From Bacteroidota bacterium (GTDB lineage Bacteria > Bacteroidota > Rhodothermia > Balneolales > Balneolaceae): a stretch of DNA of 6,216 nt. Below are positions 6,049-6,216 of this stretch, in pieces. The stretch's first letter is position 1. Each line of letters starts with the position of its first letter. Below the pieces are notes generated by a model that was given only the letters and a program-made list of their open reading frames with translations, was not told where the DNA came from and did not search any database. The position numbers and the translations under genes were made by a program. The stretch covers positions 1 through 6,216 of the forward strand of contig JAGXIS010000151.1 in assembly GCA_024635465.1 (NCBI GenBank), written 5' to 3'.

Positions 6049-6081
6049 ACCGTCATTCTCATGCAGATCAGGATCTCCGGG
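6049..6081 (+). repeat. Palindromic repeat copy 3 (GCAG-loop type, decayed left arm)
   Basis: It has the same ACCGTCATTCT start and ATCTCCGGG end as copy 2, but the centre is the GCAG-loop form with right arm ATCAGGAT. The left arm ATTCTCAT has two mismatches to a perfect pair. Confidence 0.65.
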
Positions 6082-6127
6082 TTTATGAGTTCAATAAGAA
6101 CAATAGATTTTGCATAACCCTGCCCTT

Positions 6128-6157
6128 GAGATCCTGAAATAAATTCAGGATGACAGT
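6128..6157 (-). repeat. Palindromic repeat copy 4, inverted (ATAAA-loop type)
   Basis: It reads GAG, then ATCCTGAA-ATAAA-TTCAGGAT, a perfect 8-bp hairpin, then GACAGT, which is the reverse complement of the copy-2 type. Opposite orientation to copies 1-3 would let the copies also pair with each other in RNA. Confidence 0.75.
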
Positions 6158-6216
6158 GATAGGGAGAGGTCCAAGACCAAGGAGTTTTGGTTTTGCATAA
6201 GTCATAAGTCTGAGAT

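Larger units (their letters stand above)
5934..6157. repeat. Cluster of palindromic intergenic repeats filling the gene-free right end
   Basis: The 304 bases after the GNAT stop hold no gene I can support. They contain four copies of a short palindromic element with consensus ACCGTCATYCTGA(...)TCAGRATCTCC: 5952-5975, 6000-6033 and 6049-6081 forward, and 6128-6157 inverted. The first two are embedded in a 48-bp direct repeat: GGCAACCAAC recurs at 5934 and 5982, and ACCGTCAT at 5952 and 6000. Outside these, TTTTGCATAA recurs at 6108 and 6191, and CATAAGT is doubled at 6196-6209. The elements resemble REP-like intergenic repeats found in many bacteria. Terminator, mRNA-stability or mobile (MITE/REP transposase) origins are all possible. 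Confidence 0.75.

Noticed and set aside
6083..6205. Minus-strand 40-codon frame containing ITVILNLFQDLKG
   Set aside because: It is read straight through the inverted palindromic repeat. Peptides like VILNLFQDL are a familiar artefact of translating this type of intergenic repeat, so it is not a gene.
6010..6215. Longer minus-strand open stretch giving a CHPEFISGS-like peptide
   Set aside because: It is another frame through the same repeats, with no proper start and a typical repeat-derived peptide.
1..6216. Search for CRISPR arrays, tRNA genes and insertion sequences
   Set aside because: No regularly spaced identical direct repeats with unique spacers, no cloverleaf-like segment and no transposase frame were seen. 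The right-end repeats are too few and too divergent for a CRISPR array.

Overview
The window is a moderately AT-rich bacterial chromosome segment. Its genes suggest a member of the Bacteroidota/Balneolota-Rhodothermota group. The evidence is a stand-alone proline dehydrogenase, a Ser-Gly-rich DUF4097 ('Toastrack') exported protein, a family-B (ba3-type) heme-copper oxidase, an auracyanin-like blue-copper lipoprotein, and an A-rich, Shine-Dalgarno-poor leader on one gene. The taxonomic placement is inference. No rRNA or marker gene is present.

Layout, left to right. (1) Positions 403 to 1, minus strand: the N-terminal 134 codons of a proline dehydrogenase running off the left edge. (2) Positions 404-657: a divergent intergenic stretch holding a possible 57-codon membrane microprotein (472-645). 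(3) Positions 658-1587: a secreted DUF4097 protein with nine TS(G/A)G turns, six of them spaced by exactly 18 residues, closed by a strong intrinsic terminator at 1611-1643. (4) Positions 1732-4655: a compact operon for a ba3-type cytochrome c oxidase in the order subunit IIa (cbaD), II (cbaB), I (cbaA), as in Thermus thermophilus, followed 19 nt later by the copper chaperone SCO. (5) Positions 4738-5298: an auracyanin/azurin-type cupredoxin lipoprotein, ended by a symmetrical terminator at 5329-5363. (6) Positions 5445-5912: a GNAT acetyltransferase. (7) Positions 5913-6216: no gene, but a cluster of short palindromic intergenic repeats, three forward and one inverted, whose spurious translations look like proteins.

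How the genes work together. cbaD-cbaB-cbaA give the three-subunit membrane oxidase, with all heme, CuB and CuA ligands visible. SCO is the expected CuA-loading factor for subunit II. The downstream cupredoxin has the ligand spacing of auracyanin and a lipid anchor, so it may be a periplasmic electron donor to CuA. That is the most interesting hypothesis here. The proline dehydrogenase, DUF4097 and GNAT genes have no evident link to the oxidase. I do not see a clearly undescribed multi-gene system. The best leads are the cupredoxin-oxidase pairing, the regular DUF4097 repeat, the small ORFs and the repeat cluster.
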